The notes beneath the pieces are model-generated. The model was not told where the DNA came from and ran no database searches. It saw only the letters and a list, made by a program, of their open reading frames with translations. The position numbers were made by a program, and so were the translations under genes. This document shows, piece by piece, positions 10,161 to 17,781 of a DNA stretch of 17,781 bases. Origin of the DNA: Scytalidium lignicola. Lineage: Eukaryota; Ascomycota; Leotiomycetes. Where the stretch lies: positions 1 through 17,781 of the forward strand of contig NCSJ02000554.1 of NCBI GenBank assembly GCA_002812745.2, read 5' to 3'. Every line of letters starts with the position of its first letter. Positions within the stretch are counted from its first letter, which is position 1.

Positions 10161-10526
10161 ATTTTTATGAGTTCTTAGTAAATGTAGATCCTCAAGGTTG
10201 GGTTAGACAGCAGTAACCGTGCGATCTGGTAAGCCATTACAGCCGTTGATAATTGCACAAACAGATTCCATCCAAAGTTTTGGACTGGATGATGCCATTG
10301 AACGAATACGGATAGCGGTGAAAGCTGGTGCAGATATTGGGCTTGTTGAAGCCCCTCCAAGCTCCAAGCAAAGGAGCTGCTGTTGTTTATTGATTTAATT
10401 TGATAGAAGTAGTTTCTGTAGCTCACTACCCCTCCCCCCAACAAAGTTCGTGGCGAATAGAGCTTATATAGCAATGCGGAGTGTGTGAGTCTGACTCCAC
10501 ATGGATAGATTTACTGGAAAGTAGAT
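10161..10526. other. Region downstream of the GH105-like gene
   Basis: Composition returns to balanced here. It is downstream of the minus-strand hydrolase frame and may hold its 3' untranslated region. A 99-codon minus-strand frame (10175-10474) shows no domain, signal peptide or family resemblance, and I do not call it a gene. Confidence 0.4.
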
Positions 10527-11750
10527 CTAACTATTGCAGATACCTGCTTCTATACAATCTTGATGAGCAGCATACAACATCACAGCAAATGCCTGGCCTT
10601 CCGGACTGCTTGCCATATAAGGGATATTGCTCTTATGTGTTGTTGGTTTCACCGCTGGCACAACAATTCCCTCTCCATTGACATGGTTCGCAATGACAGT
10701 CCGACTATAATCTGCTTATAAAATATATGACTTGCTAAAAGTCTGTGGTGCTATGATAGCCATTCGATAAGCTACTGCTGCCAATAAAGCGGTTCCTGAT
10801 GTTTCAGCAAGAGTACTTTCATCATCAAGATAGTTATGAAGCAATCCTGAAAAACTGCGCTGCAGCTAGTATTGGGTTGTTTAGTGAACTCGACATCTGT
10901 TGTTGCTTACTCACTGCTGATATCATTGCTCTATCAATTATCTCCTGAATCCAACATTCCAATTTCGCTGTCAGTCTGGCTTTCGTCGGTGGAAGTAATA
11001 TATCCGTCTTCAAAATAGTGGCAAGTACTCGTGCCATACCAGCTGTTGCCCACCCATTATTTGTAGACCATGGAGCAAAATCTGCTGAACTATCATTTGC
11101 TACTATATTATCCCAAAGAAAGACGTCACGTTTCTGGAGAACTTCACGATACAGGCCACACTGAATGACGACATCCTCAAGCAAGGCAGGATCTCTCGTT
11201 GACATCGCGTAATATGCTAGAAATGGCGGAGTCATATATATAAAATCTGCCCTAAATTGCATCTCATTAGTCCAAATCACAAAAATGTGAGAGCTTTTAA
11301 ATACCAAAGAGCTGCCGAATCTACTCTATGACTTAAACCGCCATTCCACCACCGTGGTGTTTTGGTGAGGAGAGTTATTGCTTGATTCTTGGAGGCTAGG
11401 GCACATCGAGGATCTCTGTGGCCCAACATTACTGCAAAGACCCCTAGAGACGCTGGGTCTGATGATGATCCATCTCCAGGAACCAATGCCTCATGATCTA
11501 GATGAATGTATTTAGAAGCATATGTTAACGCCTCGATCGTAGTCGAAGGGCAGAGAAATGGCGTATCGCCAAAAACACTTAAAGAGGGGTTGTGAAGTTC
11601 GAGAAGAGCTTCGGCAGCAGTTCCAAACTCCCATGATGATTTAGCCAGATTAACCATTTGCGTTGCTATTGCTATAATATTTATTGACTGTGATTTAACA
11701 CTCAAAATTTGGGTTAAAAGAAGAGTAGGAATTACAATATTGGCGAGCAT
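10527..11750 (-). pseudogene. Secreted GH88/GH105-type hydrolase, premature stop
   Basis: Exons on the minus strand are 11750-11305, 11251-10911 and 10846-10527, with introns of 53 and 64 nt (donors GTATTT and GTAAGC). The frame has 368 codons, with a TAA at codon 306 (10716-10718). Residues 1-20 look like a signal peptide. The body matches six-hairpin glycosidases that remove unsaturated uronic acid from pectin fragments: RWWNGGLSHRVD (about 133-144), WADFIYMTPPFLAYY with candidate catalytic Asp151, WSTNNGWATAGMARVLATI, LLHNYLDD, ETSGTALLAAVAYRMA and, beyond the stop, SSPEGQAFAVMLYAA. The stop falls in SYIL-stop-ADYS, where the family usually has Trp, so TGG-to-TAA is likely. The last 62 residues, including a conserved block, would be lost. 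It may be a recent pseudogene or a truncated protein. The substrate is inferred from the family only. Confidence 0.75.
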
Positions 11751-12262
11751 GGTTTTTGAGTTTCCCTCGTTTAAGCGTGTAAGAAATGGGTATAACGACG
11801 TTGTTGATGGAAAGGATATACAATGACGTTGATGTTGGTCTTCGGAGGAGATGCATCTGAAAATTCATCACTGTATTTGGATTGGGAGACTTGGCGGGGA
11901 CATATTATGCACCTAAAATATAACGCTTCATAACTATAACTATTCTAACATGTTATAGCTATGGAATCCTATATTATTCAAAATCCAGCTAGCTATATAA
12001 CGCACCTTATTGAAACTCTTTTTCTACGTCAGAATATATTGTAATTTTCTATGCGAATCGCATGCTTTACGATATGATACACAAATAGTCTATAAATCTC
12101 TGTTAGTTTACTGTATTTAAAAACAAAGTGACCGGAATTGCTAATCAAATTTTTGTTACAGTGTCTAAAGTAATCTCTTGTTAACATTATTTTATGGTTA
12201 AATTAGCAAACGAAGAAGTCTTAAGTATTTCACAAGAATTGCTTCTATTGATATTTTATGAA
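11751..12262. other. AT-rich spacer between kinase 3' end and GH105-like start
   Basis: No gene is seen. The part nearest 11750 should hold the hydrolase promoter and leader (the start context is AAAACCATG on the minus strand). An imperfect inverted repeat lies at 11928-11940 and 11952-11965 (TCATAACTATAAC against GTTATAGCTATGGA), separated by 11 bases. Such repeats are easily produced in AT-rich DNA. Confidence 0.4.
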
Positions 12263-13096
12263 CTAATAAGAACTAATACTCGCTGGTTTTACTTGTAATA
12301 TAACCAACAAAAGTTTTTCGAAGCTGTTAACCTTATCTACTGTGATCTCACCAAATAATCCAACAAGACTGTTTCTTGCCAATAGCCTAAAAAGAGCGGC
12401 TTTAACAAGCATTTGATGCAGATTCAGTGATCCATTACAAATTTCTAGTAGTGCTGCTCCTTGACCAAAGTATAGTATGCCATCTACAAGCAAGATAGCC
12501 TCAGAATATTCTACGGGTCGCCAAAAAGGAGAGAAGTCAATAAGAGCAGGAGCCGCTCCGTTGGAGTCAAAAAGAACGTTGCCACTTAGATCTCCGTGAA
12601 TAATTTGTGATCTCATCACCAATTTCTCCCTCATACTACATAGTCGTGAATATATCTTTTGCAAGCATGGAACAACTTCCACATGTGCTTCTTCCCACGC
12701 CACACGGTCTGCAACGGCCCAGGGGTGTGATCGACTATCAAGAAAAGAAGGACAGTCAACGTCAAGTAGAGTAGCATGAAACGAACGAGACGTGTTTAGA
12801 AGTTTTTCCCATTTGCCTAATGGTCCGGTTACTCCTGAGACGAATCTATATGCAGTCCACCCCTGGTATACGAATTGAGAATTACTCGCTCGAATAGGCG
12901 TAGGGATGCGAAACCCATCTTTAGGAGAAGCACTCAATTGGGCGAACACGTTGGCTGCCCACTCTGCCTCCACACCATCTTCTACAGGTTTTAAGACTGC
13001 ATCGCTGCATTTGAAACTTTGGTTCTGACCGCCACTCAACGCTGTGGCAGTGCCAGCACATCCGAACGCATCTAAAACAGCTCGAGGAGGAGACAT
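12263..13096 (-). CDS. APH-like phosphotransferase (TIGR02569-like)
   Basis: A single-exon gene of 277 residues starting at ATG 13096. It has the layout of aminoglycoside/choline-kinase-type phosphotransferases, which move phosphate from ATP to a small molecule: a glycine-containing loop LSGGQNQSFK (20-29), candidate ATP-binding Lys36 in VLKP, the catalytic loop HGDLSGNVL (His167, Asp169, Asn173), and the metal-binding IDFSPFWRP with Asp187. The VEYSEAILLVDGILYFGQG block resembles the family I know as TIGR02569, described mainly from actinobacteria. The fungal copies may therefore be bacterial in origin, and the absence of introns fits that. No signal peptide or membrane segment is present, so it is probably cytosolic. 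The substrate is unknown. It lies on the same strand as the hydrolase 512 bp further on and is divergent from the coiled-coil gene. Confidence 0.85.
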   Translation of the reverse strand: MSPPRAVLDAFGCAGTATALSGGQNQSFKCSDAVLKPVEDGVEAEWAANVFAQLSASPKDGFRIPTPIRASNSQFVYQGWTAYRFVSGVTGPLGKWEKLLNTSRSFHATLLDVDCPSFLDSRSHPWAVADRVAWEEAHVEVVPCLQKIYSRLCSMREKLVMRSQIIHGDLSGNVLFDSNGAAPALIDFSPFWRPVEYSEAILLVDGILYFGQGAALLEICNGSLNLHQMLVKAALFRLLARNSLVGLFGEITVDKVNSFEKLLLVILQVKPASISSY

Positions 13097-13600
13097 TAGG
13101 ACTTGTGGTATAAGAGAAGGAAGTCATTTGAGTTACTATTAATTACTATAGCATGATTCTTATAAGAAGTTATATCTCGGTGACGGTGAAATCGGCGTGA
13201 CTCATTGTGCGCAAGAGAATTGAAGGACTAACGATCAGTCTATGGACTGGACTAAAAGTCGGCTCACGGTATTCTCGCATATATGAAATTCACTCCTAGG
13301 TAGATTACTCTAAGGCTCTGGTCTTGTTCTCATATTCAGGATTCTCACTCGTGTCACTCAGTTGCTTCAAGATGACGGTATCGGAACAGCAGCCGCTCAG
13401 CCGAAAGCCGGGACTTAGCGAGGACATCCTTCTGATTGGACACCTTTAGCTGTTCTCGCCATCTATTGTACTTACGTAAAAATTAGCTACGAAGGGGCAT
13501 GTCGACTCCTCAGGCCACCATTAGGTGCAAATGCTTACTAATAAGTTACTATGCGTCTCAGCTACAGTTTCCTAGTCGGGCTCATAATACTGTAACGTAG

Positions 13601-13631
13601 GTGCTAGCCTGCGGCTCGCACGAAGCCTTTG
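13601..13631 (+). repeat. Dispersed short repeat, copy 1
   Basis: A 31-base stretch beginning GTGCTAGCCT and ending CACGAAGCCTTTG. It matches 16504-16535 at all but a few positions with a one-base length difference. The two copies have the same orientation and flank the coiled-coil gene. Similarity fades outside this core, although both are followed within about 35-50 bases by ATGAAATT. Confidence 0.5.
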
Positions 13632-13742
13632 AAATTGGCTGAAGTATAGTTGCCAGTAGTGCAGTCAATGAAATTAGCTTGAGTGTATGGTCACACTTGA
13701 CAAGTTAGAAAAGCCTGCAACCTACACAGCTTCGATCGGCGG

Positions 13743-13814
13743 AAGGTCGATCTAGAGGTACTCCAGGCCTGTCTGTAAAGACATAGCTGCCAAACAGACC
13801 TAAATAGCGACCTT
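13743..13814. repeat. Nested imperfect inverted repeat (possible hairpin)
   Basis: The outer arms AAGGTCG (13743-13749) and CGACCTT (13808-13814) are exact complements. The inner arms AGGCCTGTCTG (13765-13775) and CAAACAGACCT (13791-13801) pair at 9 of 11 positions, and both mismatches are C/T transitions. TACTCCAG also occurs twice nearby in direct orientation, at 13759 and 13817. It could be a small MITE-like remnant or a regulatory hairpin. No function is shown. Confidence 0.35.
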
Positions 13815-14389
13815 GTACTCCAGCGGGTAAAATAGGGGCATCTATGTTCTCACCGTCCAATACGTTAAATAATTTCAATCCGCTGAACTAGAATGCGCAG
13901 GAGTCATGTCTCCTTAGGCTAACACGAAGCATCCTTGTAAAACAGACAGAAAAGCTAGTAAAGAGTCTGGACAAATACTGTAACTCGAGTGAAGGGCCGC
14001 AGTCAGGTATTACAGTAGTGTCTTTACACCAAACACAAGGTCTCAGCTATAGCGCTCGGTCTTCCAGATTTGACCAGTCCCCTCGTCCAACCCAAAGCCA
14101 TCGTCACATGCAGCACATGAACGACGTGCTTAGATATCACTGGTTACGCTCTCTCAGATTAGGCATCCTTTCATGGGGAGATATCCAATCATTCAAGAAC
14201 AGGTAGCCAGCCAGCCTCCCTGCTTCTTTCTTCAGAAGTAATACTAGTCGACCGCCATGAAACATCAGTTCCATCTCTTTGCTCATTACAATTTTCGTCC
14301 TCGTTCAAATCCCTTAAATAGCAAAGAGTGGATCTAAAAAGTGGGTAAACGCGGCAAGCGCACTCTTCTCCACCTTCGGTTGTCCAATC

Positions 14390-16207
14390 ATGGCTCCGAA
14401 TTCTCCCCTAACGAATGTTGCTAAGGCACAAGCCTCAAGACAATTTCGAGGAAACCTTTCCTCAACGTCTGACCCTCTTTACATGCGTCCAACGGCGTCT
14501 TCAACTGGTCATAGTGCTACATGTAATCCTTGTTTGGCTTCTTCCAGCTCCAACACAGCATCAGTCGCGAGAGGCTCAGATGTCCCATCTTCATCAAGTA
14601 CAAGCCTCCGAACAACATATCATTCTCGACCCAAGTTGACAAAATACCAAAATAATGGCTCTGCTAGTCCGAACTCTCGGCACCAGCAAGATGGCTCTGC
14701 CAGATCAGAAGCCGCCCACACTAGGAATTCAAAATCCAAGCAGCCTGCTACTGCTGACAATCTATCGGATAGCGGCTACGATAACTCAGTCGATGGCTGC
14801 ACGTCTAGTATCCAGACACTCATCGATATCTTGATCAATTTTCTTCACAACTCTCAACACTTTTCTGTCAACGGCGTTGTAGTAAAATTTAGGGTCAAAG
14901 ATAGTGGCGGCAGCGTCGAAATGGAGATACCTCTCGATTCAAATGACACTCTCGAACAAATACAACAAATCGGGGCGGAAGAAGACGAGAAGGAAGTGAT
15001 CCATCAAGAGCTGGAGACGGTAGCGCGGGAGGAGCATGATGTGGTTCTCCCAGTAGTAGAGCACGCCGAGGCGGATCGAGAGAGCATGCAACAACCTCAA
15101 GTGATATTGAAGGAAATAAACGACAAGTTGGAATGCTTATGTGAAAATTTCGTCAAGGAGGACAATCGAGACGCAATGGGAATTGTTGAAAAGACAACAC
15201 AGAAGGCAGAAAGCAAAGAGCAAGAGCGCAAAGCTTTGGAAGTGAAGATAAATGGGCTAGAAGCAATACACGCCGATGATGTCACCAAAATAGCAGGATT
15301 AGAGGTGAAGTTGAAAGAAGAAAGAAATTTGAGACGGGAGGCAGAAGATAAATGGATTAAGCTCTTGGAAGTTAAATGCGGGGAGGTCGTAGAAGTATGT
15401 AAAGGGGAGGCTGATTTGATTGCCGATAAGGATGCGGCAGAGGATGCAGCAGAGGACCGGATCGCTAGCTTGGAAGAGGAGCTGACAAAGCGCCGGAATA
15501 TGTGTACAAGCTTGGAAGAGCGGTGCCGCGAGCAGGAGGCCGAGTTTGAAAGGCGTGATTGGCTGAAGACACAAATAAAAAGGCAGCTTAAGAAGGAGAT
15601 CTCTCAGCTTCAGACAAATCACACTCGGCTCAAGACATTTCATGCTAAGTTTCGAAGAAATCACATTCGACTCAAGAAAAATTATACTCAGCTTCAGAGA
15701 AATTACACTCGACTCGATACAGATCACACTCGGCTTCGGAGAAATTACACTCGACTGAAGGCAAGTTACACTCGGCTTAGGAGAGATCACACTCGACTCA
15801 AGATAAATCGTTCTCAGCTTCGAACAAATCACATTCGACTCAAGATAAATCACGCTCAACTTCGAAGAAATCATACTCAGCTTGAGACAGATCAGCTCGA
15901 GACGAGATACAATCTCTACACAGAAATCGAACTCCTACAAACGGAGAATGCCAACCTTGAAGAATATAAGGAAGTTCTCCAGGTAGCGTTTGACAAATCA
16001 GACGAGGAGTATGTAGCAGCCAAGCAGCAGATATCGCTTTTACGTCGACAGCCGCCACCACATACTTATCCTCACAAAAGGATTAATGCTCGTGGGATTC
16101 GGGAGCCAAGAGGACAGGTTGGCCATCCTGCGATATCTACCATCGCATGCATAAGGCCAGAAAAGTGTAAAAAACATGGGAGGCATTGCCTTGTAATGCA
16201 GGTTTAG
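14390..16207 (+). CDS. Coiled-coil protein with tandem heptad repeats
   Basis: A single-exon frame of 605 residues. The ATG at 14390 lies in a good context (CCAATCATGG), and the frame ends with TAG at 16205-16207. Residues 1-135 are rich in Ser, Thr and Asn and probably disordered. A short hydrophobic helix follows (SIQTLIDILINFL, about 140-152), then a strand-like stretch (VNGVVVKFRVKD). From about 195 to 540 the sequence is charged, heptad-patterned and almost certainly coiled coil. Within it, residues 410-500 are thirteen near-perfect seven-residue repeats of consensus NHTRLKx/NYTQLRR. The basic C-terminal tail carries CIRPEKCKKHGRHC, a Cys/His cluster that could bind metal. No signal peptide or enzyme motif is visible and I recognise no family. 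The role is unknown; a scaffold or filament-forming protein is a guess from shape alone. Confidence 0.7.
   Translation: MAPNSPLTNVAKAQASRQFRGNLSSTSDPLYMRPTASSTGHSATCNPCLASSSSNTASVARGSDVPSSSSTSLRTTYHSRPKLTKYQNNGSASPNSRHQQDGSARSEAAHTRNSKSKQPATADNLSDSGYDNSVDGCTSSIQTLIDILINFLHNSQHFSVNGVVVKFRVKDSGGSVEMEIPLDSNDTLEQIQQIGAEEDEKEVIHQELETVAREEHDVVLPVVEHAEADRESMQQPQVILKEINDKLECLCENFVKEDNRDAMGIVEKTTQKAESKEQERKALEVKINGLEAIHADDVTKIAGLEVKLKEERNLRREAEDKWIKLLEVKCGEVVEVCKGEADLIADKDAAEDAAEDRIASLEEELTKRRNMCTSLEERCREQEAEFERRDWLKTQIKRQLKKEISQLQTNHTRLKTFHAKFRRNHIRLKKNYTQLQRNYTRLDTDHTRLRRNYTRLKASYTRLRRDHTRLKINRSQLRTNHIRLKINHAQLRRNHTQLETDQLETRYNLYTEIELLQTENANLEEYKEVLQVAFDKSDEEYVAAKQQISLLRRQPPPHTYPHKRINARGIREPRGQVGHPAISTIACIRPEKCKKHGRHCLVMQV
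15617..15889 (+). repeat. 21-bp tandem repeat with 42-bp alternation
   Basis: Thirteen consecutive in-frame 21-bp units lie inside the coiled-coil gene, each encoding seven residues around (N/D)(H/Y)T(R/Q)L. Units alternate at the DNA level: odd units usually carry CGACTCAAG, even units CAGCTTCGG or a close variant. The higher-order period is therefore 42 bp, as if a two-unit block had been duplicated several times. A more diverged unit (EISQLQT) precedes the array at 15596-15616. The antisense frame (15299-15874) is open only because of this repeat. Confidence 0.8.
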
Positions 16208-16739
16208 TCTTGAGAGGGCTTATTACCTATAATTAATCGGAGCAGACAATTTTTGGAATATTAGCTGATCTACTTCCTATGTTTACCCTCGCTTCCTTCC
16301 CCCAATCCAATTGGTGCTACATCTCCACCTGATTCCTAGCACCTGTCAGCTCCGGGTAGGCTCTTGAAGTCGTGCTTTCTGAAGTGTGAACTTGGTCAGG
16401 ATCCTGAGTCGGCCGGTTGAGGGCAGAGCGGGGTCCTCTAGAGATACCCCTAAGAATAAAAGAGAACCGAGGATGTGGGGAGAAGCGCGTAAGGTTTGCG
16501 TGGGTACTAGCCTTTCGCCTCACACGAAGCCTTTGTTAGAATGAGCCGTTGGTAAAGTGGATGAAATTGAACAGCGCACAAACTTCAGCGCCTCATAGAA
16601 GCGAAGCATAGCACAAGAAACGGCATGGCGAGCCACAAGCCACCAGCTTACAAAAGCTATTAATAACCAAATACGGATCAATATCTCCTCCTACACATGA
16701 TCCCGGCAACTTTCCCACTCCGTCAAATTTCCCACTTTT
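16208..16739. other. Region downstream of the coiled-coil gene
   Basis: Probably 3' untranslated region followed by intergenic DNA. A 68-codon minus-strand frame (16317-16523) has no recognised content. The second copy of the dispersed repeat is at 16504-16535. Composition begins to fall toward AT near 16700, which may mark the edge of the transposon relic that follows. Confidence 0.4.
16504..16535 (+). repeat. Dispersed short repeat, copy 2
   Basis: The partner of 13601-13631, beginning GTACTAGCCT and ending CACGAAGCCTTTG. It has the same orientation and lies about 300 bp past the stop codon of the coiled-coil gene. Differences between the copies include transitions and a one-base indel, so the duplication is not recent. 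Confidence 0.5.
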
Positions 16740-16946
16740 GGATTTAATAACACCACACTTCTAAATATTATACCTCAACAACTAAAGCTCTATTTAAATT
16801 GAAATTGATAAATTAACTATATTAAAGTATGTAGATTACAATACACGCTTTAAATATTAGATATTATGTAATGCTAAGGTATAATTGCCCCTCCAATGAA
16901 AATTGCCTTCATACCCCACCTATTCAACCACCATTACAATACCCAC

Positions 16947-17781
16947 TTAGGAAGCTTTTAATGTAGCTTTCCTATGTGTAGTAGCTTTCTTAGCCTTCCT
17001 TTGAGTGGCCAAGAGCTGCCTTTCTAAGGCTTTCCACATTTGATCCTCTTCCCTGGCTTGTTTTTTGAGTAAAGCTTCCTTAGCCTTTTGCTCCTTGACT
17101 AACTGTCGCTCCAATTGCTTTCTAACTTTCTCTACTTCCAATTGCTTGCGTTTATTCTTTACAGCTAGCCTTTTTACTATTATAGCTTCCTTATTTGCTT
17201 CTTCCTGTACTTCTTTTTAGGCTAGTAAAGCTTTAACTTTCAAGATTTCCTCTATATTAAACCACTGAGCTTCACTTACTTGTTCTTCACAAAGGTTAAG
17301 ACGTTAAGAGCGTACATTCTTCNTTTTTTTACATCTTTAGAGCCCTGACTAAGCCTTTATTTAAGTATTGAGCAATACTAAGCTCTGCTGAAAATGTATA
17401 ATTAGTGTTTATGATACACTATAGCTTAGTAGAAGAAGGATTATGTATATAAGACTTTTACATACATCAAATACTTTTACAAGTTGTAAAAGTCTTTAAG
17501 ATTGTTTAGCTAATTATAAGAGGTGTATCTGGCTTTAGAAATACCTTTTCAAGAACAGTAGAAGGTTTAATTGGCTATATACTAATCTTTTCAAATGCTA
17601 AAGTAATATTCTTTACTGTGAAACNTTTTTAGCCAAGAAGGCTAAAATATACTCTAAAACAAAGCTTTTAACATGAAAACCTTTCTAATTCTATCTTGTA
17701 TTAACTTGTTTTATTCCTCTGAATAAGCTAAAGATAATAAGAGAAATAACCTAATATCTAAAGGTTATAGACAATAAGTAG
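16947..17781 (-). pseudogene. Decayed Fot1/pogo-type DDE transposase, C-terminal part
   Basis: On the minus strand, running in from the window edge, decayed frames read FTVKNITLAFEKISI-stop-PIKPSTVLEKVFLKPDTP (about 17620-17510). These match the C-terminal landmark of Fot1/pogo transposases (FTxxNIxxAFExTGIxPxxPxxVL). Further on come SAELSIAQYLNKGLVRALK, QVSEAQWFNIEEILKVKALLA-stop-KEVQEEANKEA, and an uninterrupted Lys/Glu/Gln-rich helical tail (KVRKQLERQLVKEQKAKEALLKKQ) ending at TAA 16947-16949. Such a charged tail is usual for this family. Several internal stops lie where Trp or Gln is expected. N bases at 17323 and 17625 add uncertainty about frame. The catalytic DDE part lies beyond the window. 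The element's outer end may be near 16680-16740, where TTTCCCACT occurs twice, but no terminal repeat can be verified. Confidence 0.7.

Larger units (their letters stand above)
13097..14389. other. Divergent intergenic region, kinase and coiled-coil genes
   Basis: About 1.3 kb between the start codons of the minus-strand kinase and the plus-strand coiled-coil gene, so it should hold both promoters. Many short stops lie in all frames. A 62-codon frame at 14018-14206 overlaps nothing recognisable and begins without an ATG-led domain. Possible core promoter sequence for the coiled-coil gene is CCCTTAAATAGC near 14308-14320. A nested inverted repeat (13743-13814) and one copy of a dispersed GC-rich repeat (13601-13631) are listed separately. 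Confidence 0.4.

Noticed and set aside
10481..10681. 66-codon plus-strand open frame
   Set aside because: It is antisense to the last exon of the GH105-like gene, whose C-terminal motif (SSPEGQAF) explains the sequence.
11928..11965. Inverted repeat in the spacer before the GH105-like gene
   Set aside because: It is short, imperfect and within AT-rich DNA where such matches arise easily. It is mentioned in the spacer entry only.
15299..15874. 191-codon open frame antisense to the coiled-coil gene
   Set aside because: It is a by-product of the 21-bp repeat read on the other strand, giving a monotonous SSVISxKxSVI pattern with no independent support.
1..17781. Search for a CRISPR array, bacterial operon or phage module
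   Set aside because: The introns, the transposon types and the RIP-like decay indicate a fungal nuclear genome, and no regularly spaced repeats with unique spacers are present.

Overview
The window looks like nuclear DNA of a filamentous ascomycete (Pezizomycotina). The evidence is short GT-AG introns of about 50-160 nt, a fungal NACHT/STAND (NLR) gene, relics of fungal DNA transposons, and a sharp mosaic of balanced-composition gene islands and very AT-rich tracts. In the AT-rich tracts transposon frames can still be followed, but former Gln, Trp and Arg codons read as stops. That pattern resembles RIP (repeat-induced point mutation). The species cannot be named from the sequence.

Layout: 1-170 is a cluster of GGTCTGG/CAGACCG-type repeats. 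About 170-1440 is an AT-rich tract containing a decayed frame that resembles the GCR1_C region of Crypton-type elements (735-1151, + strand). 1819-5660 (+) is an apparently intact nine-exon NLR: an N-terminal fungal NLR domain, NACHT, a winged-helix-like region, two C2H2 zinc fingers and a possible PH-like tail. About 5661-8640 is mostly gene-poor and holds one doubtful small membrane-protein relic (6900-7223, -) and an orphan C-terminal fragment resembling fungal F-box/LRR proteins (8192-8416, +). About 8640-10160 is a second AT-rich relic block. 10527-11750 (-) is a secreted GH88/GH105-type hydrolase gene with three exons and one premature stop. 12263-13096 (-) is an intronless APH-like kinase. 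14390-16207 (+) is an intronless 605-residue coiled-coil protein with a run of 21-bp/7-residue repeats. About 16740-17781 is a third AT-rich block carrying the C-terminal part of a decayed Fot1/pogo-type transposase (-).

Nothing shows these genes working as one pathway. The setting is an accessory, transposon-bounded compartment holding an immune-type receptor, a possibly horizontally acquired kinase, a broken plant-polysaccharide hydrolase and a rapidly diverging repeat protein. The best new material is the zinc-finger NLR, with its tandem splice acceptor just upstream of the fingers, and the heptad-repeat coiled-coil gene. All exon boundaries were worked out by eye from splice signals, frame continuity and remembered family patterns, not from transcripts or searches.
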